64,000 nucleotides of DNA from Aphrocallistes beatrix (GCA_963281255.1 OY725493.1:1673550-1737549), one strand, 5' to 3'; shown: positions 28,501-34,204, counted from the stretch's first letter. The notes: generated from the letters alone by a model not told the origin. Numbers and translations: made by a program.

Positions 28501-31500
28501 ATATTCACCATAAAAAATTCAAGCAATTTGGAGATGATTTAGTGGTCCCGCAAGGGTAGGCTTCTCCAAGTGCAGATTTATAATGGGATTCTTCCGGTTT
28601 AGGGATAAAATTGCAAAAAGAGTACTTCTGATATAAGTAAAGGATCTAGCAACTTTGTATTTGAGATATTTGGGTGTGGCTTTATATCAGCTAATAACTT
28701 ATATCAGTACTCTTTTTGCAATTTTAGCCCTAAACCGGAAGAATCCCATTATAAATCTGCTGCACTTGGAGAAGCCTACCTTGCGCGACCACAAAATCAT
28801 CTCCAAATTGCTTGAATTTTTTATGGTGAACATTTAGTGATCAAAGTAAACTATTTGAAGGGTAAGCATCTAAAGATTCAAACTTTTGAATTTTTTGAAC
28901 ACTAATACGTAGTTACATCAATCATCAATCAATGAATAATTGACTCAATAATCTATGTTTGTTTGTTTGTTTGTCCATATTTAATGGAAAAGACCATAAG
29001 TCGTAGAAAGCTGAAAATTTGTATACGTATTAGTGGTAGTTTTACACGCACAATGATCTATTGGTTTTAGAGTTTGGAAAAATAAGTAGCTATCAAGATG
29101 TACGTATATAATTATATAACATCATGAAAGCAGTTTAAAAGCTGCATACCATTTATACATACATACATATACCCTTACATCGCTTTGGCCTGAAATAAAA
29201 TATAAAATACTTTTTTGTAAATTTACAATTTATATATTGACTCATTCATTTGTTATTCATGAATTAGTCCACTTACTTTACCATTATAAACTAATGAAAG
29301 CATTGCACCTAGCACGAATTGGTAATTGAATGGTACCGTACGGGAGGGGAGGTCGGATAATCGGGGTTCATACTTCATATACAATTGACTTCCAATCAGA
29401 CAATTCTAGTTGATCTGTACGTGATATGGTAAGCTCGGGAAATGTCTCGATTTTGATGTATTTAAATAGATGTATAAATCTTAGACTTTTCAGTTATGTT
29501 GAACCTCGTACATTCCTTGTTAGAGTAGCAAATGGCGTCTCCAGGACATAACATCGATATTCCTTCAAAGGATGATTTTGATCTACAAACAATGCCTCTG
29601 GAAGGTCTCGTTCAGAACTTAACATCCAAAATGGAGTTACTTGAAGACTCAATCTCTCTAATCAGCCTCGGTTCATCTCCCGAGTTCAAGTTAAGCATGG
29701 AAGAGTTAGAACAGCAATTGGATAGTAGTGAAGCAATAACAGCTGAGTTTAGTAGAAGGTTGGACGAATTCCAAGCTCATATATTTGAGTTAGGCGAATT
29801 GAAACAAGCAGTCAAGGAAGAGAATGAACTATACCAGAGGGAACTAGACAACCTGCCTGATGAAATAGTTGCACTGAGTAAGGATAAACAAAAAAGTACG
29901 ACTTGCTCTGAAAGTGAGAACAAATTACCCACAGCTGGGAAAGGTGTCAAGTCATTGAAACAGATACCTCGCATTCATTTGATTTCTCAGTCAGGCTTTG
30001 ATAAGACTCCGGGGTATTTGCGCGGCAGAATGGCCTATGAAAAATTCTGTAACTTAGTTGAAAAGCTGCAGGGTGTCCTAGAGGAAAAGTACAAGATTGC
30101 ATCTTTACCCAATTCTAAAGTTCCAATAGCGAAAATGCAACTGTATCACACATACAAAGACGCGGAGACAGCGGAGACTAAAGGCGGCTATTTCTTTGTG
30201 GAAGAAGATATCAAGCAATTATCTGACATTGTAATGGACCCCTCAGTGAGGACTGCACTTGCTATTCTGAGGCACAACCACTCGATCAGAGAAGTTCGAG
30301 GCAACAAACTAGTTCGCTTTCTAATTATCGGATAAGTCTTTCAGCAGAGTTTCATTATCTATCATGATTCCTAAACTTTATAATGAGTTAGTAGATAAAT
30401 ATGTACGAATTGGTTTTACCTGTTAACATATGGTTAGAAAAAGATATTCCAAATAGATGGAATTAATAAATCTTATTATTCAGTTCGTTACCTGATTGCG
30501 TGTAGGTATCCACAAAGTTAAGAGAGGTTCTTGGACAATGTTTCAGAAGAACAGAAGAAAGACTTATTGAAGAACAGAGATCTGTGAGTCTAGGTTTTGG
30601 TGATTAATGCAATATTTGTAAAGACAATTGTAGACAAGTCAAATATTCTGATACCTTAGATTAGCCATGCCAGACGGGTATCGAAAGCTCAAGAACGCTC
30701 TATGTCTGAAGAGGGGAAGAAAAAGAGGAAGAATGACCAATTAGTAAGTTTTGCTTCAGGCTTATACATGTATTTGCACATAAATTTGTATCATTTAAAT
30801 AATAATATACACAAGCGCGCTTTGCTTGCTTGCGCTGCGCGGCTGGCGGATACTGTGTCCGCCGGAGGCGCCTGTGGTCACCATTGATTAATTATAAGGG
30901 AAATAACATCTCTAAATACGTCTGTCCTACTGTTATAATCGATATCGCACGAAAAATCACCAAATTTATCAAATTTTAAAATTTTTGATGAGTAATAATG
31001 ACGTCATAACAAAGTGATGTGTCATTATTCTTTGATGATAGTTGCATCATATGTGAGGTATGTTAGTATACAGATTCTATTAAAATTTCAGCCTTCTATC
31101 TCCTATAATGGCTGAGTTATGCTCGAATAACTGTATTGCTTGACGTCATAATTCCATGATGAGTCGACATTTTGCTCTGAGCTCAGAACTTACTGGAGCC
31201 ATAGCCAAAAGACTCCCACATGCCAAAAATCAGCTTTCTCCACCCGGCAGTTTCTTCAATCAATTCGTTACATATATATATATATACATACACATTAATC
31301 GAGTTTTAATAGTAAGGATGTATCTGGTGTGAATCATTGTCTCTTAATAGTTTGATCTATTCAATTGGTCTAGAGACAACTGACTGAAGGAGAACAAGAC
31401 GCAGACTACCCTGTCTCTTCTGTCTCTAACAGCTCTGGAAGTGAGTTGTGCATGGAATCTGATTAACAAGACACTAAAGTGATAGCTTTGATAACTACTA

Positions 31501-31808
31501 TTATTATTTTAGCCCCAGCATCTACTAAACCTTCTAACCAAATGGAACAGAAACAAACCTCGAACCCAAAAGGTAATCTAAATGTATAGATTTAGAAATA
31601 CTGCTTCATCGTGTGTGAACCAGCTCGAACTCTTGTAGACAAACAGTCAGCAGGTTCTTCGATCGTGTCCAGTGTCGCTTCGAGTGAAGATTCGAGCATC
31701 GCGGGGACATCCAGTGACAGGGGGAGGTTATTAACCTCGATTAGTTCGTTTAAAAAATCAGGACTCACAAGGGCAGAAACAGACGATCGCAGTGTGCCTC
31801 ATTTATAA
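7526..31808 (+). CDS. PXK: PX-domain pseudokinase PXK; host of five nested genes
   Basis: Twenty-one exons join in frame to 568 residues (human PXK is of similar length): 7526-7627, 8421-8471, 12680-12727, 13009-13098, 13444-13540, 13747-13824, 13890-13966, 14158-14232, 14835-14939, 19089-19184, 19790-19826, 20939-20984, 21051-21129, 21683-21800, 21999-22077, 26840-26894, 30506-30583, 30660-30743, 31374-31440, 31513-31572, 31624-31808 (TAA). Residues about 30-160 are a phosphoinositide-binding PX domain (EYEITVQRG, RYSDFNDLNQKL, PPKKFFGNMD). A kinase-like domain follows. HIHTGNVLL replaces the HRD loop and LTDLENSLLG replaces DFG, as in vertebrate PXK, so catalysis is doubtful. The tail is basic (KKKRKNDQL) then Ser-rich. 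PXK family proteins act in endosomal sorting and modulate Na,K-ATPase. The donor at 21801 (GTTAGT) was chosen over a nearby GTAAGG because only it keeps the frame. Introns 2, 9, 15 and 16 (3.6 to 4.8 kb) hold other genes; all others are 1.1 kb or less. Confidence 0.92.
7628..8420 (+). other. PXK intron 1
   Basis: 793 bp between exon 1 (phase 0) and exon 2. Short open frames on both strands show no motif. I see no repeat or nested gene. Confidence 0.5.
8472..10643 (+). other. 5' part of PXK intron 2
   Basis: Two kb before the 3' end of the nested TTC4 gene. Apart from the foldback at 9590-9935 the sequence looks unconstrained; a 103-codon frame at 8718-9029 has no recognisable motif and AT-driven composition. 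Confidence 0.4.
9590..9935. repeat. Foldback / inverted-repeat element in PXK intron 2
   Basis: Two arms of about 130 bp in opposite orientation around a centre near 9775. The left arm begins AAACCCTCGCCTGGC and the right arm ends AATCCTCGGGTT. Each arm carries several short TTTCACTTTCA-type repeats and a TATAAATAG next to a GGTC/GACC pair. It looks like a short non-autonomous DNA element; no transposase frame is present. Confidence 0.6.
10644..12108 (-). CDS. TTC4: TTC4/Cns1-type Hsp90 co-chaperone, nested in PXK intron 2
   Basis: Two exons on the minus strand, 12108-11709 and 11329-10644, joined across a 379 bp intron (phase 1, GTAAG donor, TTGTAG acceptor) into 361 residues. An N-terminal segment with TEIEKVPLFM and MSPEISAIQSLIY matches the conserved TTC4 N-terminus. 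Three tetratricopeptide repeats follow at about residues 78-190 (AYKEEGTELYKKGEYRSAIN, ALEDASSAVSLQPDYLKAI, ALEWCEKGLFVKQGDEKLL), then a charged helix. The C-terminal domain carries the family signature SWPIVLLYPETQQSD. TTC4/Cns1 proteins bind Hsp90/Hsp70 and are essential in yeast; they act in cytosol and nucleus. The gene is antisense to PXK and lies wholly inside one intron. The ATG at 12108 is the first in frame and fits family length. Confidence 0.9.
12109..12679. other. PXK intron 2, 3' part (TTC4 promoter side)
   Basis: 571 bp between the TTC4 start codon and PXK exon 3. It must hold the TTC4 promoter on the minus strand. No motif was recognised. Confidence 0.4.
14233..14834 (+). other. 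PXK intron 8
   Basis: 602 bp, AT-rich. A 96-codon minus-strand frame (14432-14722) has no recognisable motif. Nothing else seen. Confidence 0.4.
14940..15936 (+). other. PXK intron 9, 5' part
   Basis: About 1 kb of AT-rich DNA downstream of the nested minus-strand Gln/Asn-rich gene. It probably holds that gene's 3' UTR. No repeat was recognised. Confidence 0.4.
15937..17793 (-). CDS. Gln/Asn-rich disordered protein, nested in PXK intron 9; unrecognised
   Basis: An uninterrupted 618-codon frame on the minus strand, starting at the ATG for MSQQHIHQ (17793); the open frame extends eight codons further up without an ATG. The protein is rich in Gln, Asn, Pro, Tyr and Ser throughout and is probably largely disordered. 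I see no folded domain or membrane segment. KKVVIDLTGSNG near residue 75 resembles a SUMO-interacting motif (VIDL with following Gly/Ser). The C-terminus has VKRRRED, a possible nuclear localisation signal. A frame this long in AT-rich DNA is unlikely by chance, and its composition is not that of neighbouring intron. A nuclear regulatory or condensate-forming protein is possible but is only a guess. I do not recognise a family. Confidence 0.7.
   Translation of the reverse strand: MSQQHIHQHLINNYSIPPFGITGSGQTHTYGKHLPPFNQTAKQLDVNQTANSQYLEEKQNGEGNEKLERLLEEKKVVIDLTGSNGTVNHQQVEKSQFYRANAASENQKQHTMLRFPPPTRNAISGYQIRNPQDQMYAKQVIPENTTAYTMQNVQKIQNTRLPDQYYLPEQAHRIVQNRPSVNAPVRQGQGQILAHRSDIQNPRQGPQISQSQMAHMQAVSDIHSNSVNPQINFQGLSSGRMVQKHPRSYENPSQDQYPQSYMSKQVYPKQTNYYQGLPQETRHGHVSFVGPRIAQVNLKIEPNSTQPQPNGNMRTNVKLETPFASQGIQTRQSNLKIYIPEDQIGPILVDSQHPMLQKQFLRSQIPLTTPKPSTITDIPRPESRGVHDINSYYHPHQYAYQPVHATIANEINVSSIENIYVNAANAPSPKSYQENEKREINQIKESLIAYDKQFNDNQPLLTAVNPPTSEHRIARNKRAEEIYTSHPTFTDRDAKESTNQYAANWAMPSQDVLRHTQNNMPTYRDEKVVPHHNMAYGNNTTNYRQGPYQYNNESPPNQVVPTTNTSIQSSPSSHKNNDSPGADLVKRRREDDQTYEDFPTKLNHGRADFEQNTTFQFS
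17794..19088 (+). other. PXK intron 9, 3' part
   Basis: Promoter side of the nested minus-strand gene, then AT-rich DNA with one transposon end fragment at 18612-18700. No gene was recognised. Confidence 0.4.
18612..18700 (+). mobile_element. End fragment of the 0.5 kb hairpin-bearing element family
   Basis: Shares TTTCTTCAATCAATTCGTTA, a short AT run and TTAATAGTAAGGAT with the fuller copy at 30811-31319, in the same orientation. The GC-rich end and middle are missing. Confidence 0.7.
19185..19789 (+). other. PXK intron 10
   Basis: 605 bp; nothing recognised. Confidence 0.4.
19827..20938 (+). other. PXK intron 11
   Basis: 1,112 bp, enlarged by an internally deleted repeat copy at 20104-20337. 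The remainder is AT-rich with no feature seen. Confidence 0.4.
20104..20337 (+). mobile_element. Internally deleted copy of the 0.5 kb hairpin-bearing family
   Basis: Begins ACAAGCGCACTTCGCTTGC, keeps part of the GC-rich hairpin (GGACATTTTGTGTCC) and ends TTAATAGTAAAGAT. The middle is replaced by three tandem copies of an ACTGAAATTTCTAATTA unit. Confidence 0.75.
21130..21682 (+). other. PXK intron 13
   Basis: 553 bp, AT-rich; nothing recognised. Confidence 0.4.
22078..22652 (+). other. PXK intron 15, 5' part (LRRIQ1 promoter side)
   Basis: 575 bp between PXK exon 15 and the LRRIQ1 start. It should contain the LRRIQ1 promoter; no motif was recognised. Confidence 0.4.
22653..26624 (+). CDS. 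LRRIQ1: Leucine-rich repeat and IQ motif protein (LRRIQ1-like), nested in PXK intron 15
   Basis: One uninterrupted frame of 1323 codons. I chose the ATG at 22653 (MSKNERENPF); the in-frame ATG at 22563 would add a hydrophobic 30-residue leader unlike the rest. An acidic Ser-rich N-terminus is followed by about five IQ motifs near residues 250-390 (KIQTYWRGYHAKK, VIQSWWRVYLAK, VLQSFWRGHSARKR). Leucine-rich repeats span about 590-830 (LRLDDNSITDLDALAQ, LQVLTLNGNSISTL). Three more IQ motifs lie near 960-1030 (TIQKYWRGYFSRK, VIQAHYKGWRVRSRL). A basic Ser-rich tail completes it. IQ motifs bind calmodulin. The order IQ, LRR, IQ is that of animal LRRIQ1; CEP97, which has LRRs then one IQ, is a weaker alternative. 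It lies on the same strand as PXK. Its stop codon is only 215 bp before PXK exon 16. Confidence 0.85.
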   Translation: MSKNERENPFFRVLKRLKESFIATSQEADQLVREAESVCEPSSYDQKLEKKLNLPSRPEITRDSLDHIKADIEKFSQTLHETRSVGGTSDISEDSAGDVEKDTSPRESECAVATEQLDTNSNIEENHLIPPTKDKSDAKSFEFENTHSDILQSEGTKSVVSNSDTDIACITPPREPVSEHYTRPIADVSLNNSVDNNTNSQSLENFPELNSADNSCEFFGDIEKLMQQFAVERESIIAARAVFDQNVRSEAAVKIQTYWRGYHAKKLYCPVIQRRLETKLNSIIKLQSHYRRSVARKVYRNLVNIRDRDRACLVIQSWWRVYLAKNTLRRKVLRRERKERASTLLQSLWKMHKCRKEYLLTCAHRRNMISACVVLQSFWRGHSARKRFLTLLETSRMERRKQDEMDAAVLLSNETAVDTVVYLDERVETPGLESDSSTRVFNSESTPQSPPSEYSDCIKVVRSTSNQPSNVSTELECDDVEIPINSLQGESDIEECPGQEFESPANVELDIAHSLLEELRQGWLSRHCLWDGASSQQPLPPNKIPCDSIPSNAKPLTNSQLTSSHPSTPLNQTASVNVSESNHPVDLSCLQKVPSLLSLSISNSSVSLEGLQYAQKLVNVSVQHCGLSTANLKALRNVRFSDFSHNRISAVKGMCDFSRLLELVMNINRLVQLGEIKKCINLQKLEINSNLLVRGEGLEKLVCLLDLSCSQNHLSNIPQVSSCPLLQTVDLTDNNLLKYPALTSHPLLTELRLDDNSITDLDALAQAYLPSLQVLTLNGNSISTLVSFSALVLLERLELRLNFVEDLSALLKCLEGNLRLATLDMDGNPVTEEPGYRDSLKRTLMCLEKLDNHELVTLSANRGDILKSSRIGIVELVERQLEERFKINSEHSAKMKELETELGGDAMSIKNLLHARIAFCKERHDLAVHHLREHEYFGTDEAIKLLENKHDSLRISSAIVLQSCARSYLVRNRFRKKEVTSQAAVTIQKYWRGYFSRKCTRFFFLTRKKAAIVIQAHYKGWRVRSRLKEVLRSLGEIEDSDGEDFEELIVDNWRNKSCVVDQYELPHTPLGLYDDIIDSCIIQDYTAKIKPPNANFPSQEEKLEETNPHLSKYPLRENRNGEVDKEAILAWSSRNSSSATIASNLTEQSSLTDEKSWTSVASDKLNFDNPPPGIKSETLSPKDPWFLNNEQSITLFNKRAKKFKQGKFKSEEKSKLQDPLKRFEKLQIERDRRSYSHTSRATPVPRQLSSHSISSQSSGCDSVYKWSNTSGSPRNGKPAKLASSPPSLPQPSKKPDKNSFLPKLSSRVRAGYSPQLLTDFDTP
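26895..27652 (+). other. PXK intron 16, 5' part
   Basis: 758 bp, AT-rich, holding the promoter side of the nested GTPase gene. A TATA-like box lies at 27534-27540. Nothing else recognised. Confidence 0.4.
27534..27540 (+). promoter_or_regulatory. TATA-like element before the nested GTPase gene
   Basis: TATATAA in a locally GC-richer context (CTCGGCATTATATAAGCACC), 113 bp before the ATG at 27653. It fits an independent promoter inside PXK intron 16, but no transcript start is known. Confidence 0.4.
27653..28234 (+). CDS. Divergent Ras/Rab-family small GTPase, nested in PXK intron 16
   Basis: Intronless frame of 193 residues from the ATG at 27653 (MAGPSLLSYD). The P-loop GGDGVGKSS is intact near residue 18. 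Switch I has a Thr (GVTVDQ). The switch II motif reads WDVVGND instead of WDTAGQE, so the usual catalytic Gln is replaced. The guanine-specificity motif is GTKSD instead of NKxD. I cannot find a SAK motif. The C-terminus ends ...NRYC, one Cys, without a clear prenylation box. These changes suggest altered nucleotide handling or loss of GTPase activity. The frame is full length for the family, with a possible poly(A) signal at 28393. It is a Ras-superfamily member; I cannot assign a subfamily. Confidence 0.75.
   Translation: MAGPSLLSYDNVCKVMIIGGDGVGKSSLIEMFVNGESLQKERIGVTVDQKFVELDESRIKVEIWDVVGNDTLGDIFIIHFLRLCNGIILTYDLTSKDSLVKAASQMDLVRKAINKHRLDTSIPIILVGTKSDLTEKREVHPTDISSIITAPLVFCFETTIHDLLSIEYAIISLITQIFSWRFRLSIAYHNRYC
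28393..28398 (+). terminator. Candidate poly(A) signal of the nested GTPase gene
   Basis: AATAAA 159 bp after the GTPase stop codon and inside PXK intron 16. Plausible by position only. Confidence 0.35.
28424..28911. repeat. Long hairpin (foldback) in PXK intron 16
   Basis: Two arms of about 215 bp in inverted orientation with a loop of about 58 bp (28639-28696). The left arm starts TACGTAGTAGTG and includes GATGCTTACCCTTCAAATAG; the right arm carries its reverse complement and ends CACTAATACGTA. The arms differ by only a few substitutions and small indels. It has no coding capacity. Transcription through it, which PXK pre-mRNA must do, would give a long RNA hairpin. Confidence 0.8.
29532..30335 (+). 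CDS. SKA1: Spindle and kinetochore-associated protein 1, nested in PXK intron 16
   Basis: Intronless frame of 267 residues. An N-terminal coiled coil (about 20-115, with LSMEELEQQL and LGELKQAVKEENELYQREL) would form the SKA core trimer. A linker follows. The C-terminal winged-helix domain (about 145-267) matches animal SKA1, with GYLRGRMAYEKFCNLVEKL, KGGYFFVEEDIKQL, LRHNHSIREVRGNKLVRFLI. In vertebrates SKA1 binds microtubules through this domain and helps kinetochores track depolymerising ends in mitosis. The gene is on the same strand as its host, ends 170 bp before PXK exon 17, and has its own AATAAA at 30465. It is complete and its start fits the family. Confidence 0.92.
   Translation: MASPGHNIDIPSKDDFDLQTMPLEGLVQNLTSKMELLEDSISLISLGSSPEFKLSMEELEQQLDSSEAITAEFSRRLDEFQAHIFELGELKQAVKEENELYQRELDNLPDEIVALSKDKQKSTTCSESENKLPTAGKGVKSLKQIPRIHLISQSGFDKTPGYLRGRMAYEKFCNLVEKLQGVLEEKYKIASLPNSKVPIAKMQLYHTYKDAETAETKGGYFFVEEDIKQLSDIVMDPSVRTALAILRHNHSIREVRGNKLVRFLIIG
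30465..30470 (+). terminator. Candidate poly(A) signal of nested SKA1
   Basis: AATAAA 130 bp after the SKA1 stop and 36 bp before PXK exon 17. PXK transcripts must ignore it. Confidence 0.45.
30744..31373 (+). other. PXK intron 18
   Basis: 630 bp, of which 509 bp are one transposable element copy (30811-31319). Without it the intron would be about 120 bp, typical of this gene. Confidence 0.7.
30811..31319 (+). mobile_element. Full-length copy of the 0.5 kb hairpin-bearing non-autonomous element
   Basis: Starts ACAAGCGCGCTTTGCTTGC, then a GC-rich hairpin (GGCGGATACTGTGTCCGCC), an AT-rich body with several TGACGTCA-type stretches, a TA run, and ends TTAATAGTAAGGAT. No coding capacity. Read on the other strand it starts TCCTTACT and has a hairpin near its 3' end, which recalls Helitron-type elements, but the expected CTRR end is absent. 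Other copies: 18612, 20104, 41275, 44669, 51216, 52047. Confidence 0.8.
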
Positions 31809-32116
31809 CTCTTTAGTTCCTATGGATATAGCATCAAGTTGCTATTTTATGATATTTTAGCATCAGTTGCTATTATAATACTACAGTACAATGCTAGTAG
31901 CAGACTAATTGCATTTTGTGTACAGTACAAGTATTTGCTATTTTGATTCGAATTCTTACTATTTAATAAATGCATGGTTCACAATAACTGAATAATGTCT
32001 AGGGAAATCGTATTAATTAATCTATTATTAAATAACTTTGTTTGTTTTGATGAATTTTGTAAAAATGAAGTTTTAACCGCTGACTCTATTTCGTGTATAT
32101 GAGGCGAGGCTAGATA
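31809..32116 (+). other. Intergenic, PXK to IFT27
   Basis: 308 bp with an AATAAA at 31965-31970, 157 bp after the PXK stop, as candidate poly(A) signal. The IFT27 promoter must lie in what remains. Confidence 0.5.
31965..31970 (+). terminator. Candidate poly(A) signal of PXK
   Basis: AATAAA, 157 bp after the PXK TAA. Confidence 0.4.
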
Positions 32117-32671
32117 ATGGTATTACTCAGGGCCAAATGCATTCTTGTTGGGAATTCCAAAGTTGGGAAAACTTCTCTAGCTCAAACGTTCCATTCTGAA
32201 GGCACTCACTTCCCCAAGTCTTACAGCCTCACAGCTGGAGTGAGTACTTGTGTGAAGACAGTCCCCATTCTTGACACTCCTCACTCAGTCGAGATTTACA
32301 TCCTCGACTCCAGCGGTAACGAGCTCTACTCGGATCTGGTCGTTCGCTACTGGGAGAACCCGTCCATGGTAGTTCTAGTCTATGACGTCACTGACTCCCA
32401 ATCACTAGCTAGCTGTCCTATGTGGTTGGAGAAAGTGAGATCTCAGAAACCAGAGATCGCTTTCCCTGGAGCGCTTATCGCCAACAAGACTGACCTCACT
32501 TCGCGATGGGTTGTAAACTCCGAGGAGGGTAGAACTTTCGCAGATGGGAAGGGACTCGCTTACTTTGAAACTTCCGCTAAGGATTTACAAGGGGTAGAGG
32601 CTCCCTTCTCTTATCTAGCTACTGAGTACTACAAGCTCTACGAAGAGAGAGTTCAAGGTCTAATCTCCTGA
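32117..32671 (+). CDS. IFT27: Intraflagellar transport protein 27 (Rab-like 4)
   Basis: Intronless, 184 residues, the usual family length. It opens MVLLRAKCILVGNSKVGKTS and holds LTAGVSTCVKTVP, LDSSGNELYSD, LVYDVTDSQSL, NKTDL and ETSAKDLQ, all in the order of animal IFT27. The P-loop (GNSKVGKTS) and NKTD are intact. SGN stands where Rab proteins have AGQ, as in other IFT27 proteins. No C-terminal prenylation Cys. IFT27 pairs with IFT25 in IFT-B and is needed for BBSome-linked export from cilia. Its codons are richer in C/G at third positions than the flanking DNA. Confidence 0.92.
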   Translation: MVLLRAKCILVGNSKVGKTSLAQTFHSEGTHFPKSYSLTAGVSTCVKTVPILDTPHSVEIYILDSSGNELYSDLVVRYWENPSMVVLVYDVTDSQSLASCPMWLEKVRSQKPEIAFPGALIANKTDLTSRWVVNSEEGRTFADGKGLAYFETSAKDLQGVEAPFSYLATEYYKLYEERVQGLIS

Positions 32672-33366
32672 GTAGATAATTCAGGTTAACATCGGACTAT
32701 TTCACTTGCCCTACGACATCTGCTGTTCTGTAACATTTCGTTTTAACTGTACTATGTTATGCCTACAGTAATTTGAGTGTCGATAGAAGAATCAACATGT
32801 TATAACTCAGTACGAATCAATACAACTAACTACATACATTTATGTTTAATTGTTTGACTAAATACCAAATTAAATTATTTCTGAGATCAATACCTGAAGC
32901 TCTTTCCCTGACAAACTGCTCCAACCAATTAAGGAAAATATGTCTACGGTCACATCTATCTTCGGTTTTAGATACTTATCGAGTCTGATTGCATCAATGA
33001 TTACTCTGCAGCATCCGTTGATGTGGTATTTCACTTAGTGGTAATTTGTGTCATGGAGCAAAATTCATAATACCTATGTCATTGTCTGGGTGAAGCCGTG
33101 AAGCAAGATTGGGGTACGAGATTCCGAATCTCGAGCTTACCACCTGGGAAGAAGAAGCTTTAGCTTTTGTTTGAATATAATTGGGAAATGCCTTAGAAAT
33201 GAGTCATTATACTTATAAGTCATGACAAACCTTACAAACAAATCCGTCACCCTATGTTTTCACATTACGGATTAGTATACGGAGTTCCTTTGTAAGCACA
33301 TTAGGTATATGAGAGCGACAGCTACATATAATCGTGTAGACCATCTTTGAATGTGTTATATTCGCA
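32672..33366. other. Intergenic, IFT27 to small membrane protein
   Basis: 695 bp, AT-rich. A short perfect stem (CGAGATTCCGAATCTCG near 33117) stands out but does not sit in a tRNA-like fold. Nothing else recognised. Confidence 0.4.
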
Positions 33367-33792
33367 ATGGATTTAGAGAAGAGCACAGGAGAACAGGATC
33401 CCATAAAGCATAATGGGAAAGAAAAAAACAGCAAATTATCCATGTTGATTGAGATGTGTCTCATCTTTACTTTCTGTCTGTCAATCTTTAGTTTCATCTC
33501 CTTGCAGTTTGCCGAAGTCAACGTAGAGGTCAAAATGATCACAAACACTCCCATAAAGATTTCTTTAGACAATCGTGACACTCGCGACTTACCTCTAATG
33601 CCTCAGATGCCAGTCATGTCCGATGAAAATGGAAAATACTCTTACACAGTGAATAAAAACAACACACATTTGATAAAAATTATAATAATAAATAACACAG
33701 CTACCAACGATAAATCCTTCGATGTAGATTTAATAATATCTAAAGAGGTTACCTTTCCTTTGCTATCTTGGTGCATGAGTTTCTTCAAATAA
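33367..33792 (+). CDS. Small single-pass membrane protein, unrecognised
   Basis: A 141-residue frame. A polar, Lys-rich N-terminus of about 24 residues is followed by one hydrophobic segment (about 26-48, MCLIFTFCLSIFSFISLQF), which would make a type II membrane protein. The remaining 90 residues would lie outside the cytosol and carry two Asn-x-Thr sites (NNTH, NNTA). No family is recognised. The membrane-anchored, compact layout and a start preceded by no other ATG in frame favour a real gene, but the size is near what AT-rich DNA can give by chance. Confidence 0.5.
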   Translation: MDLEKSTGEQDPIKHNGKEKNSKLSMLIEMCLIFTFCLSIFSFISLQFAEVNVEVKMITNTPIKISLDNRDTRDLPLMPQMPVMSDENGKYSYTVNKNNTHLIKIIIINNTATNDKSFDVDLIISKEVTFPLLSWCMSFFK

Positions 33793-34200
33793 TTCAGTTT
33801 GAAATATTTGTCTGATTTGTAGTATCACTTTATGTGTTATTGTGTCATTAGTAGTATAATTTGATTTTTGTTTTGTACATGTATGTTACGGAAGATCTTG
33901 GTGCTTGCCAATGTATGACTGGTTTTCGTCACTAATAAGGCTTCTGGAAATAAATAAGTGTTTCATTACAAAATGCGAAAATTTTATATACCGTAGTTAC
34001 TATGCAACATTTAAAAATTTTTAAAAATATAAACTTTTCATACCATTATATTCATATTTTCACACCTCTTGACTAATTTTTAGAAAGATACTAGAGACTA
34101 GCTTTCAACGATTGACCTAGGGTCTTTAGGGGTGTAGGTTCAGAATATCGAATTCTCGAACTTTTACATTGATAAGCTGGGTGATGTATGGGGGAGAAAA
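33793..34200. other. Intergenic, before the LINE remnant
   Basis: AT-rich DNA with AATAAA at 33949-33954 (candidate poly(A) signal for the small membrane protein gene, 157 bp after its stop). Nothing else recognised. Confidence 0.35.
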
Positions 34201-34204
34201 AGAA

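Larger units (their letters stand above)
28235..29531 (+). other. PXK intron 16, between the nested GTPase and SKA1
   Basis: 1.3 kb. Nearly 0.5 kb is the foldback at 28424-28911; the rest is AT-rich, with simple runs (GTTTGTTTGTTTG near 28960). It includes the SKA1 promoter side. Confidence 0.45.

Noticed and set aside
30665-30743. Alternative acceptor for PXK exon 18 at ATTAG|CC
   Set aside because: It would shift the frame; the acceptor five bases upstream (CTTAG|ATT) keeps the conserved basic tail.
30811-30895. Possible protein motif encoded by the GC-rich end of the repeat family (also at 20104, 41740, 51216)
   Set aside because: Similar short peptides arise at each copy only because the element's GC-rich hairpin is shared; the frames are short and not in a constant context.
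33090-33150. tRNA-like hairpin (CGAGATTCCGAATCTCG)
   Set aside because: No acceptor stem, D arm or anticodon arm could be placed around it.
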